64,000 bases of DNA from Pachyseris speciosa (Eukaryota; Cnidaria; Anthozoa; Scleractinia; Pachyseridae). This document shows positions 34,246 to 44,863 of the stretch, one piece after another. Location of the stretch: the NCBI GenBank assembly GCA_016490735.1, contig JAEMWC010000099.1, positions 62,001 through 126,000 on the forward strand. Reading direction: 5' to 3'. The notes under the pieces were generated by a model. The model saw only the letters and a program-made list of their open reading frames with translations, was not told the origin of the DNA and did no database searches. Numbering within the stretch: the first letter of the stretch is position 1; the number at the start of each line of letters is the position of its first letter. The translations under genes were made by a program, and so were the position numbers.

Positions 34246-34761
34246 AAACGTTATGTACACATGTTACACATAAATTAGTAGTAGTAACAAGAGGCTATGT
34301 TGGCCTTCACTCGGCCTCGAACAAGAGGCAATCGGAACTTCACTGATTCACCTACACGGTTGTAATATTATGGCAAAGTTAGAATGACAAGATCTGAATT
34401 CCTTTCCATATTTTATTTTCACACAATGGCATCACGCTCATCATATACAGATAGTAGCACTGCCTTCTCTCATACAACGTATTTTTCACTAAGTACAGTC
34501 AATATTGCTAGTGTTATGGATGTCTAGGAAACGACGACTCAAAACCTACGGCATAGAAAACCGACTACCTTGAAAACGATGACCCATAAAAACAATGGCG
34601 GAATCCCATTAGCCCCCATCACATCCTCTGATTCATCCTCCTCCATTCATTCATTAGTGGCTTTTGACTGCTTTTGATCGCAGGAGATGTTTTCCTCATA
34701 TACGTCCGATAGCTTCCATTAAAGACCATTAAAGAACGGATGATTTTTTGGCAAAACCGTT

Positions 34762-35761
34762 ACTGGAATCCCGGTGAAATGCGAGGAGAAAAAATATTCA
34801 GCAGGGTGAAACTGTTTGCAAATAGGTCATTTGAAACGGAGACATTGTAGAAGAGAGATTAAGGTTTCTGCAGCCAGTTATAGTTATAGTTGTATTTCAC
34901 GTCACGCAAGTAAAAAAATAAAATCGCTTATCATTCACAAATAATGTCAAGAAATTGAGATATACAAACATAGTAAATGAACTACCTGTCAAATTTTCAG
35001 GGGTGTATGATATCCCGTACTTGAGTTATTCAGCAAAATATACCACTCAAAATTACACTGTCTAATAAGTACAAAGTAGCCAGTGGCACGATTAAAATAT
35101 CTGAAGGTTAGTAAAAACCTTTTGTTTCGCTTTCGAATTTGCAAGCAATCGTATAGACACTTCTCTTAACATATTAGTTGTTCAGACATCGAAAATACAA
35201 GGTGAATCGACGTGAAATGTAAGTATGTCTCTCATCCAATATGGCGGCAGATGGTGGCATTGTTTAGCAACCTCGTCCCCAGGGCCATCCGCGAAGTATT
35301 GCTATTTTAAGTTTGCACTTGCGCAGAAACGCCGGAAGTGAGCTTTTGTGGATGAAACACGACGAAGAATAAAACGACGAAGAACCAAGCCGAGATTTAG
35401 ATCCGGCCTTACCGTGGAAGTCGGCCGAGTAATAACGGTCAGTATTCACAATGGTGACAGCAGCACCTCCTGGCATAATCAGGCAAATTACGCCATAAAC
35501 GTGAAGTCATGTAATGATAGGATCAATGCATATACGCCGAATTGTAGTTGAGCTGGTTAAGCTTACAAAAGTCTCGGAGGTCATATTCGCTGTGACGGAA
35601 TGAGGTTAATTCCTTGATATAATTCGATCCCCTATTGAACATATATAATTAATTCCATAAACGTGAAGTCATGTACGGATAGGATCGATGCATATACTCC
35701 GTATTTTCAAACAGTTTGATCCTGCTGAATATTTTTCTCCTTACATTTCACCGGTATTCCA

Positions 35762-35762
<1 letters not shown>
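34762..35762. repeat. 1-kb segment bounded by 70-bp inverted repeats
   Basis: 34764-34832 and 35694-35762 are reverse complements (ACTGGAATCCCGGTGAAATG against CATTTCACCGGTATTCCAGT). The interior holds a promoter-like island at about 35230-35340. A 50-bp direct duplication (CATAAACGTGAAGTCATGTA at 35494 and 35656) is also present. Confidence 0.65.
35225..35345 (+). promoter_or_regulatory. Promoter-like island (YY1 and ETS motifs)
   Basis: CAATATGGCGGCAGATGG (about 35239) matches a YY1-type element, and CGCCGGAAGTGAGC (about 35330) an ETS site. Both are common near transcription starts of animal housekeeping genes. On the minus strand a possible start exon begins at 35476 (MPGGAAVTIVNTDRYYSADF, then GTAAGG). 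No downstream exon found. Confidence 0.3.
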
Positions 35763-35793
<31 letters not shown>

Positions 35794-36160
35794 TTATTTA
35801 CTTAGTTTAGCGCCTTTTAACATTAAAATGATCAAAAGCGCTTTACATGAATTCAAAAAATATAAATATAAAAATACAATAACTATAACGAATTATAAGA
35901 AATATCCATGAAACCTAATACTAAAAATATACAACTGACCACCCCTCCCCGTCCAAAGAAAAAAAATATATATAAACTATATAAAACTCTAAAAGTTGCT
36001 AATATGCCATTGCTAAGAATTACTTGTTGTACGCTAAATTAAAAAGATGTCTTAAGTTTTTTTCTTAAAAGTGCCGCCGAGTAATGTTATTTCATAATAT
36101 AAAGAATCCTACACTGTTCAATAAGCGTTTCCTTTCCCAAACACTGAGCAGAAATATCCA
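35763..36160 (-). mobile_element. LINE 3' end, minus strand
   Basis: Minus strand reads a RHLFNLAYN-like C-terminus with frame breaks. It continues GTAAAGCGCTTTTGATC, AAAAGGCGCTAAACTAAG, TAAATAAATT and (ATT)n. This GCGCTTT/GGCGCTA tail is typical of CR1/L2 3'UTRs. Confidence 0.65.
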
Positions 36161-36308
36161 TCAAAGCGAAAACATTTGTGCTTAGTCATTTTGGAATAAA
36201 TGTTGACCTCATTAGTTATGCTAAAGGATTCCGTGGTCTGGAGGTCTTTGTCACCGCCTCTGATCCACATAACCCGACTCGACTCCTACTATTGGCACCA
36301 GTCGCGTT

Positions 36309-36327
36309 TTTTTTTTTTTTTTTTGCG
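36309..36327 (+). repeat. PolyT tract
   Basis: Nineteen T in a row, possibly the poly(A) tail of a minus-strand retroinsertion. Confidence 0.7.
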
Positions 36328-36624
36328 TTTCTCTTTTTCTTCTTCTTTTTTAAATATCTCTTTACAAGTGTAGTATTATTATTCTCAATGATTGAACTGT
36401 AAAGCAATTTTGTAATTTTAAAGGGCTATATGTTGATAGGGCGGGGTCTGTGGATATACACTGCAAAGAAATAGACTTGAACAAAATCACAATGTGCCTG
36501 ATGTAAGAAGGACAGACCTCTCGCTATTCTTTTGTTTAGCGCTAAATTTGGGGGTACAATACTGTAATTTTGCAGGCCCGAGTTTACGCTAATTGCAGCC
36601 TCTTGCCAATTGTTACGATTACGA

Positions 36625-36983
36625 AAGCCCAGGCCAAACGGACTCGCAACTAGACGCACGTTGAAAACTTGGGTCTACTTGCGACTCCGTTTGGCCATGG
36701 CTTGCGTGCACTTGCGTTGACTTGCGAGTACTTGCGTTCATTTTGGTCGCGATCAAATTTTCGCGCAAATCGACACTTTCACCGTTTAGCCACCCAACTC
36801 ACGTCAGCGCAAGTTGAGTGACATACATTCGATGTTATATCAACCTAGTTGCCATTGAAATGGTTTTTTTCTGTTGCGACTTTTGTGTACTTGCGAGACC
36901 GTTTGGCCACCCAACGCAAGTCTCTCCGCAAGTTCAGCTTGCGGATACTTGCGACAACTTGCGAGTCCGTTTGGCCTGGGCTT
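36625..36983. mobile_element. MITE with ACTTGCG subterminal repeats
   Basis: Ends AAGCCCAGGCCAAACGGACT and AGTCCGTTTGGCCTGGGCTT are perfect inverted repeats. About ten ACTTGCG words lie in between, mostly on the plus strand. It ends 250 bp upstream of the 37234 gene model. Confidence 0.8.
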
Positions 36984-37233
36984 AAGTCTCCTAAAGGTCT
37001 TTTCTGCCTGCTTTCTTGTGTCTGGCGCGTGCCGATCTTGTCTTGCCAAAAACAATCTCTGCTCATTTTGGGTGCGTTCCCTGCCAGCACGTGCAATATC
37101 ATCTTTTTCACGTGCATATGCTATACCTATCAACGATTGACTTGGTTTCTAATCCATATTCATAACTAACTTCGCACACCGATCTCGGTTTTCCGAGGTG
37201 TTCGAAAGGCTTGTTTAGCGGTCCAATTCGAGG

Positions 37234-40200
37234 ATGAAAATGGTAAATTGCGAAGGTTTAATCAGCACAGACTACACTTTCGTACTAAAGGTAAGCAAGG
37301 TCTTTTTTAAGTGCTACGTAAAGTATGATTTGAACGATACAAATAGTCCACAAATACACGATGCCGACTCAACATGTGTATTGTGGTCTTGTTGGTCAAC
37401 AGATCGAAGCAAAAATTGAACATCAACTTTATTAAAAGAGAGAGAATATACAGTGAACATACAGCCTTTCAGAGCTGCATAAAATGTTACCGTAATTTCA
37501 GCCAATACCTTCGTGACCTAAAAACTTACATTTGTGCATTAAACGGTAACGCTTGTACCGAAGAATTATTGAGAATATGATTTGCATTTTCAGCAGAATT
37601 TATTCACGGAATTACAAGCCCAATGCGATGACAGAAACCAAACTAGAAAACTGGAATCGTTTTTGAGGTAAGAACTTTTATCGTCGTATAAGAAATCCAA
37701 CTATACAACGCTTGAATTTCTGATATTCCACTTAATTTTAAGTCCAATGAAAAAGTTTATTTTTGTTCTACAGAATTAATGAGATGATCCGCGAACAAAA
37801 CTACGAGGAAATAAAACCAAACGAACAAGCTGGGATCCCTGCGGAGGTAATAACCAGTTAAAGTCACAAACGCTAGATTTGCGGCGTGGCCATCGGTTGC
37901 CAAGGATGTAATCACGCCAGCCGCGAGTATTTTAAGTAGATTCAAAACGTATTGAAAAAATTGAAACGTATTGATTTAAAAATTGTCCCAAATTTTACTT
38001 GCCTAATGGCTCGTGAATTTATGCATAACAATTAAGAAATATCACGATTGGTATTCATGCCAAATATCATCGTAAATCATGCTATTACCTACACCTTTTA
38101 TAAACGACGTTAGTTAAGGCGTTTACTGTAAAATAATCGGCCACGTTTCTCTTCTTTCAGGGGATCTCTTCAGGGAGAATCTAGGCTGTGAACAAAGTGG
38201 AAGCACAGCTGAATAAAGAAAACACCGGATTGCAACGGTAAGAACTTTAAGTTGCTAGTATTTGAAAACATGATAGCTGATTGTTTTCTTGAGAAATTTC
38301 AAATAAATCAATTTTAAATATTTATTTATCAATATAGAGCGGGTTTCAATTGAGCATCCAAAGTGAATTGCGCTTGCTTTGGTTTTGCATTGCTTCCCTC
38401 TATGATTGGCCAGCAAAACTAGCGCCACTTTCTCAACCAATTAGAAGGAAATCCAGACGCAATCGCCACTTGCACGCGCGCATTTTCCCACTCTTTGAGT
38501 CGGTTACGTTTACCGTAAATGCTAAATTAACCCTCCCCCCCGTCTCTATTAAGTCCCCCTCTCTAAAAAGCCCTCGTTTGGAAGTCGGTTTCTGTAATAA
38601 GCCCCCCCCCCCCCCATCCCTTTCTAATAAACCCCCCTCCCCCTTTTGGGACGTTAAATTTTGTAATTAGCCCCTCGTATTTCCTCTTGCGAGATAACCT
38701 TCATGAGGCCCAATTGGTTTGTTCTTAAGCAATTACACACTCAAACACTTAATTAATTAACGAAGTTGCCTGTTCTTTATTAGATAGTAAAATTTCCCTG
38801 TAGTTGTTCGAGTTTTGTACCAAAACTGTTTTAAGGGTGTTAAAGATTTGAAATAAGTCCCTCTCTCTAATAAGGCCCCCATTAATGAGACCTGAAATCA
38901 AATAAGCCCCCGGGGGGCTTGATAGAGCTTTTTACGGCAATTGCAGTTTGAATTCTGATTGGCTCATAGTACTGTTTCGGTCTTTTGTGATTGGCTGAAG
39001 TAATTCCTTTGGTTTTGGTCTTACTCGCTTAAAAAGCGCTCTAATTTTTCTCGTCAAAAAGTAAGGGACATCGGTGGTAACAATATTTGTTTGTCAGAGT
39101 CATATCGACCGCCTTTTTAGCCAATGCTCACCTAAACCAAATCTTTCAGAGTCCTATTCAAGACTACAGAGAAATTATCAAAGCTATGATTTACAGCATA
39201 GAGGTTGTTTTCACTGAGCATGAGGCTTTCTTTCACGAGAAAGTTAAACAAGCTGATGATTATATTATAGGCATAGATCGAAACACATCTGCTGTGCACG
39301 TATGTCTCTTGTTGATCCTCAAACCATACCCTGTTGAAATCAATTTTCCTATAGAAGACAAGCTTCGATTTCCTTGACACTACAACACATCTTTTCGACG
39401 TATGATCAAAGTTTTGCGTTCTCATTGGTTTCCAAGCAACGGCTGTTACCATAGCAACGATAACTCGTAGTCGTCCATTTTGATCAAGGCCAATTATCTC
39501 GAAATCCAGTCAGACACTTCATAAAGAAACTTAAAGAGTGTAAACTACTCACGTGTAGGCCAAATTCGAAAAAAATCTGTTAGAGCGTTTTCAAGTAAAT
39601 TGCAAATAAAGGTTTGAAGGCCGTTTCTCCTCATTCCGGCACTCTTCTTAAAGCTTTACGAGGAAATGATAAAATTTTACACTTATCTTCTTCTCTGTTT
39701 AAGGAATTATCGTGGTAGCAATTGCTGTGATTGCAAGATATTTAAGTACGAAAAGGGCTAAATTTATACAAATTACGATCTTTGTGACTTGTCCGTGTTT
39801 TCAAATATTTTACAGTCACAGGTAGCTACAGGTACCTGAGAGGCTCAATGCGAATTTAAAATGTTTTTCCACCATGACAATTCCTTGAACGGAGAAAAAT
39901 AGTACAAAAGTTTAAAGTTTCCCCGTAAAGCTTGAAGTAAACTTCAGGAATGTACAAAACCGGTCGGTTTTCTACACTTTTAAGCGAGATTCAGAATTTC
40001 CAAGGGAAGTTTCATAAGTTTATCGATAATAATGACATTCAAATTGCATTTTATCTATAAATATAGGTTATTTGAAAACTGTCAACTACAATATTAGTAC
40101 AGAGAAATTTCCAAACGAATATTCAAGATTCCATTGAAAACTTACAAAGTTAGAGGAGTTCGAACGACTGTAAGGTAATTAGTCGATTTAAATGTTCTTA

Positions 40201-43200
40201 AAACTTAGCCAGTCTTAACGTCTTAATGATGCTGACAAACAGGGAGACAGCTGGGAACAGGATCACAGAACACAGAAAGGAAGCAGATAAGATCTCTGAC
40301 AGCTATTTCACAAGATCCACCCGCAGAGCTTCTACCAATGAACACCATAAATCAGCCATAACAGACCACGTCTGTCAGAACAATCATATTATGAATTGGG
40401 AAACAAGTGAAATAGTTGAACGGGAAAGCGACAAGTTTAAGCGATGGATTAAGGAAAGCATATGTATTAGATCGAACACTCCTACTATGAACAGGGACGA
40501 GGGAGCCTATCAGCTTTCTCCCATATGGACACAAGTGATCTCCATCCCCAAACCAGGGGGGAGGAGCGTCTACAGGGTGACTTTGCGCGTTTATCGCAAT
40601 AATTAACACCTTCAGAAGCCTATTTAAGGCTTCTGACGCTTTTTAATGTTTTTCAAGTTTTGATAAAGATGGCTGACAGTCATCGAAACTGTCAGCATCA
40701 TTAAGACGTTAAGACTGGCTATGTTTTAAGGACATTTAAATCGACTATATAAATCAACTAGCCTGATGAATTTCTTCAAGACTGTAAGGTAAATTTTTAG
40801 TTTTGATCTAAGAGAGTTTTCTTGGACGCAGCAGAAAGTGTAAAGTTTATTTTGACACAAGCTTGTAAAACTGGTTTAGGGATCTCTACATCCTGTTTTC
40901 ACTTGGCCTAGGAAATAAAGTTATTACGTCCCTCAACGGCTATGAAGGGCACTTTCAAATGTGACTTGTTATCACAGTTCACTGGTGGTGGTTTCTCGTC
41001 CCACCTTTGCCTTTTTATACCAGTTTTTGGCTTTTTTGTTTTCTTACCGGCTTGTAATTAGTTTTCAGTCAAATCGGTCAGTCTCTTTTAATGTTTTGCA
41101 AAACGAGATCTCCAGTTTGGTGACTATAAATACAGCACTAAAACAAATTAGAAAGAATCTGAAAAGTACGTACCGACATAACTTTAAAACATAAGGTACA
41201 AACAATCCAATGGGTAAATCGCGCCTGCTTTGATGATATTCTGTTTGAAATGAAAAATAACTGAAACAACAGCAAAAACTACAGAAATCGTAAGATTACG
41301 ATAGAAATTCTATTTAGGCGGGTACTTGTTTCCTCTCAGAGGAAATTGCGTTCATTTTAATTTTTCGCCTCATGTTTTGCCAGCTATTGCAAGGCTCTAC
41401 GATGGTTCAAGGGCAATTTTTTCTTGAAATTCTGAGTTGATCAGCCATAGTGTAGTTTATTTTTTAGTTTAACTTAGGGGCAAAATATACTAAAACTGAA
41501 AACTGCAAGTCGTACGAGAAATAAATTTTATTTCTATCCCCAAAAATTGCTGAAAAAATCCAGAGAAAAAAAATGCAAAAGTGGTTAGGGAGCTTGAGCT
41601 CGAGAAATTCAAGATGGTGGACTTAAGATTTTAGTCGCATGAAAACCACCAATAACCAGCTTTGTAAATAATACTATGCCGTCGTGCTAAGTTGTGGGCC
41701 TTACAAGTTCTACTTAAACTTAATGGATACAACTTCTGTCCTCAATTCGCTCAAAACTCTTTAATGATAGTTGAAAAAGTCCTTGTTAAATATATCAAAA
41801 CAAAAGTAACCCATGTACTGTAATCGATGTCTAGAGGCGGTCATCAATTTAAGGAGGCTCGAAACAATTTTTTTGGGCAATGGGTGTACTTGTTGAAATA
41901 ATTCAAGTCTTTATTTTTCTAATAAATATTATTTACAAGTTGGACATGCCCACAGGTAGCTTATGCTAATCTAGGTGGGTCATGTGTTAACTAAAGAGAG
42001 TAGGTAGATAAGCAGGAATCAGGGAAATAAATGAACTAAGTTTATTAGTTAATTATACCTTATTAGGAGAAAGCGCTATTAGATATCTAATTTTTTACAA
42101 AACACTTAATAGATCTAAATCTGCAATGATGCAATTAATAGTAAACTTATTATTCTGAAATTACAGTAAAGTTTTAGCAAAACTTGACCTTTTGAATGAT
42201 GTCTCGTATATCAAGATAAAAGTCTTCCGAAGTCAGAATGTCGAAAAGTACTCTTTTAATTTTTCTTTTAAAGTCATGTTTTGAAAGATTTCTTAATGCC
42301 AGAGGCATCTCGTTCCAAATTGTTATACCGATTCTAGAAAACGAGTTTAGTTGAATAGAGAGTCTAGAGCTTTAATTTGTGTGTAAAAGTTGTTCGAAGC
42401 AGAGGATCGAGTATTATAAGAGCGAATATTAGAAATGTCTTGAAACAGGTCTCGAATCTTTCTAGGTGCATTTCTGTCGATTTCCTTGACACTACAACAT
42501 CTTTTCGATGTATGGTCAAAGTTTATTTTCTCATTGGTTTCCAAGGAACAGGCGTTACCATAGCGACGGTAACGCGTAGTCACCCATTTTGAAAGAGGTC
42601 AGTTATATCTAAATGTGGTCAGACACTTCATAACGAAACTACAAGAGTGTACTCTACTCAAAGTTCCACAACTTGTGGGCGAAATTAGAAAAAAAATCTG
42701 TTTATAAGAGCGTTCTCAAGTAAATTGCAAATTAAGTTTTTAAATCCGGTTTTGTTCATTCCCAAATTTTTCTTTATGATTTACAAGGAAATATTAATCT
42801 TTTACACATTTTTAATTCACTTTGAGCCTTTGAGCGATTGTTAACTATTGAAAGCATCTAATTTGCGTAAATTTAGCCGTCTTTGCACTTAAACATCTTA
42901 CATCGCAGCCACCTAGGAGGTTCAATGTAAATTGAAAATGCTTTGCTACCATGATATTTCCTTGAGCAGAAAAAAAGTGTAAAACGTTAACATTCCCTTG
43001 TAAAACTTGAAGAAAAACGTGGGAATGAGCAAAACCGGCCTTAAAATTTTTATTTGCAATTTAATTGAAAACGCTCTTACAAATTCTTTTCTAATTTCGC
43101 CTACAAGTTGTGAGACTTGAATAGTTTGTGTCCTACTAGCTGGATTTCCAGAAAATTGACCTTTTACAAAATGAGCGTCCACCCGTTACCGTCGCTATGG

Positions 43201-44863
43201 TAACAGTTGTTGCATGGAAACCAATCAGAAAATAAATTTTGACCATAGGTCGAAAAGATGTTTGTAGTGTCAAGAAATTAAAGATTGTCTTCTATAAGAA
43301 ATTTTGATTTCAGCAGGTATACCCCAGGGCTCAAAAAACTGATGTGAGCCTCTTTAATGCGCTATTTTAATCCAAAAAAAATCTGAAGAGCAAAAAACAG
43401 CGATGTAATGGTTAAAAAAAGAAACTGAAAAATCGATCATATGCGAAATGTGACTTTTAAGTTTACGATCACATCAAAGGTAATTTTTTTTTTTCGAAAG
43501 AGGCAAGTGATTAAGAAAGTTATTACTTCAAAATTATTAGACTAGGTACCTCACTTTGAACGGTTTTTTTTTTGTGACGCAATTCAGAGGTAGAAAGAAC
43601 TGGCACTTTATTCATGATGATGATGATAATGATGATGATAATAATAATAATAATAACAATAATGATGATGATGATGTACATAATAATAATAATAATAATA
43701 ATGATGATGATGATGTACATAAAGGAAAATTAAGTGAAAAAGTTGCTATTTTTTTTCCTGTGACGGTTAAAGTTTTGATAATAAGGCACTCAAGGTCGAC
43801 CAAGCAAACATTTTTCGTGAGCTACTTAGTTGATTAGTCACAGTCTAGAATTGTGTTTAAGTTAAGCGAAAAAAAAGAATGAAAATGAAATTGCAAACTT
43901 TAAGACCTTTTTAAGTTAAAGAAAAAAAGAAGGATTTCTGAAAAAAAAAAAAGTTTGTCAGATATCGGGGCTCGATCGCCAAGCCCCTCCAAAGCTACTT
44001 AAATAAACGACGGCGGAGATAGTGCCGTCGTATCGTAGCACAAGGCGTAGCTTTTACCACAAGGCCACCAAGGCATTACACATTAAAGATAGTTGAAATT
44101 CGCTAGAAGTATGTTGTGAGGTTTTGAATATATTGTTGCTAATTTATCCTAATTAGTCATGGTTTGTTAATCAGTCCGTGGCAACTCCGTGCAGCTTGAT
44201 CAACCATAGCAACATAGGTCGTGCGAGCGTGCAAGTTATGCAAACACGTAAATAATTAAAACCACCGTCGCAACGGCAAATATTGATCAAAATGTCTCTG
44301 ACTTGTCTCGTTTCTTAATGAAAAACAGTTTTTTTGAAACTACAAACTAGAGACGATAGTTTCTCTAGGTCTTGTGCTTGCCAGCATATTTTTCTCTGCT
44401 GTAACGCGAGGAGCAAGTCTGAATTTTATAGCAAAAGAATTTGTGTTTAGCGAAAAAAAAGGCAGCGTTGTAGAAATAGAAGAGTCACGTTGTGAATGAT
44501 TTATGTTGCAAAAACGACGCGATCAGTGTTGGCAATTCTTGAAACCACATCCCTTTCCAAGCTGCACCGAAAAACTGGACGAACATTTGTTTCAAGCAGG
44601 AAAACAAACTACGCGGGAGGATATTACATGACGTACCTCGAAATTTTTTCCGCTAACGCATTACTTTCAACGAGAATCACTAAAGGGAATTATGTAAATA
44701 ATAAGACTAATAATAGGGGCTGTTTGTGGCTATTCGTGAAATTAACGTTTTTCATTCCATTGCAGTCGCCAATCTTAAGACAAAAGAAGTACAAGCCGAC
44801 GAAGGAAAAGCCCTCTGGAATCAAGAATGTGCAAGCAAGCAAGGAAATACGGAGAAATACTAA
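37234..44863 (+). CDS. Unidentified helical protein, six-exon gene model
   Basis: Exons 37234-37290, 37594-37667, 37774-37846, 39150-39299, 41069-41165 and 44766-44863 give a 182-residue protein. The four middle exons are open in one frame only, and those frames join with consistent phases (0, 2, 0, 0, 1). Splice sites are good: donors GTAAGC, GTAAGA, GTAATA, GTATGT and GTACGT; pyrimidine-rich acceptors before the third, fifth and sixth exons. The product has no signal peptide or membrane segment. It is rich in Glu, Lys, Gln, Ile and Asn, with helical stretches at about residues 20-60, 72-105 and 124-160. I do not recognise the family. The second exon begins with a CAGCAG tandem acceptor, so one residue may be optional. 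The last exon is also open in a second frame, so the C-terminus is less certain. Introns contain foldback elements, a Penelope-like fragment and LINE debris. Confidence 0.5.
38161..38237 (+). other. Candidate poison exon
   Basis: 77 nt between a strong acceptor (TCTCTTCTTTCAG) and a strong donor (GTAAGA), inside the intron between the third and fourth exons of the 37234 gene. All three frames contain stops (TAG at 38182 in the frame of the upstream exon). Inclusion would end the protein after residue 75. Confidence 0.4.
38337..39043. mobile_element. MITE of the TTTCAATTGA family with nested element
   Basis: Left end AGAGCGGGTTTCAATTGAGC and right end TAAAAAGCGCTCTA. Internal GATTGGC words match 21356-21600. 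A second element (about 38510-38940) with TTTACCGTAAA and TTTTTACGGCAA ends and C-rich AAGCCCCC words is inserted in the middle. Confidence 0.65.
39371..39965. mobile_element. Foldback element, diverged copy
   Basis: Homologous to the left arm of 42480-43278 from TTTCCTTGACACTACAACA onward, through ATTGGTTTCCAAG and ACCATAGCAACG. The right arm survives only as about 39880-39965. Confidence 0.65.
40166..40792 (+). mobile_element. Truncated Penelope-like element with inverted terminal repeats
   Basis: A 127-codon frame (40226-40606) reads like the C-terminal GIY-YIG endonuclease region of Penelope-like elements: NEHHKSAITDHVCQNNHIMN, then RWIKESICIRSNTPTMNRDE and GAYQLSPIW. It is bracketed by 58-bp inverted repeats (40180-40237, 40690-40747; two mismatches). 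A 13-bp direct repeat GACTGTAAGGTAA occurs at 40166-40178 and 40780-40792. The segment after the right repeat ends CCTGATGAATTTCTTCAA. Confidence 0.8.
42060..42478 (-). mobile_element. LINE reverse transcriptase C-terminus, decayed
   Basis: Minus strand reads RDLFQDISNIRSYNTRSSAS, NNFYTQIKALDS and, after a frame break, FSRIGITIWNEMPLALRNLS and FDILTSEDFYLDIRDIIQKV. SYNTR and IW..MP are LINE C-terminal motifs. The foldback element 42480-43278 abuts it. Confidence 0.75.
42480..43278. mobile_element. Foldback element with 320-bp arms
   Basis: Left arm 42480-42800 and right arm about 42950-43278 are reverse complements with moderate divergence: TTGACACTACAAC.ATCTTTT, ATTGGTTTCCA, ACCATAGCGACGGTAACG. 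A related copy lies at 39371. Confidence 0.75.
43610..43730. repeat. (GAT)n/(AAT)n microsatellite with duplicated block
   Basis: Alternating GAT and AAT triplets. A block ending GATGATGATGATGTACATAA occurs twice. Confidence 0.85.
43960..44088 (-). repeat. Possible tRNA-like SINE head
   Basis: Minus strand GGTGGCCTTGTGGTAAAAGC (A-box-like) and GCGATCGAGCCCCG (B-box-like) are too far apart for a normal tRNA. A weak case. Confidence 0.2.
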
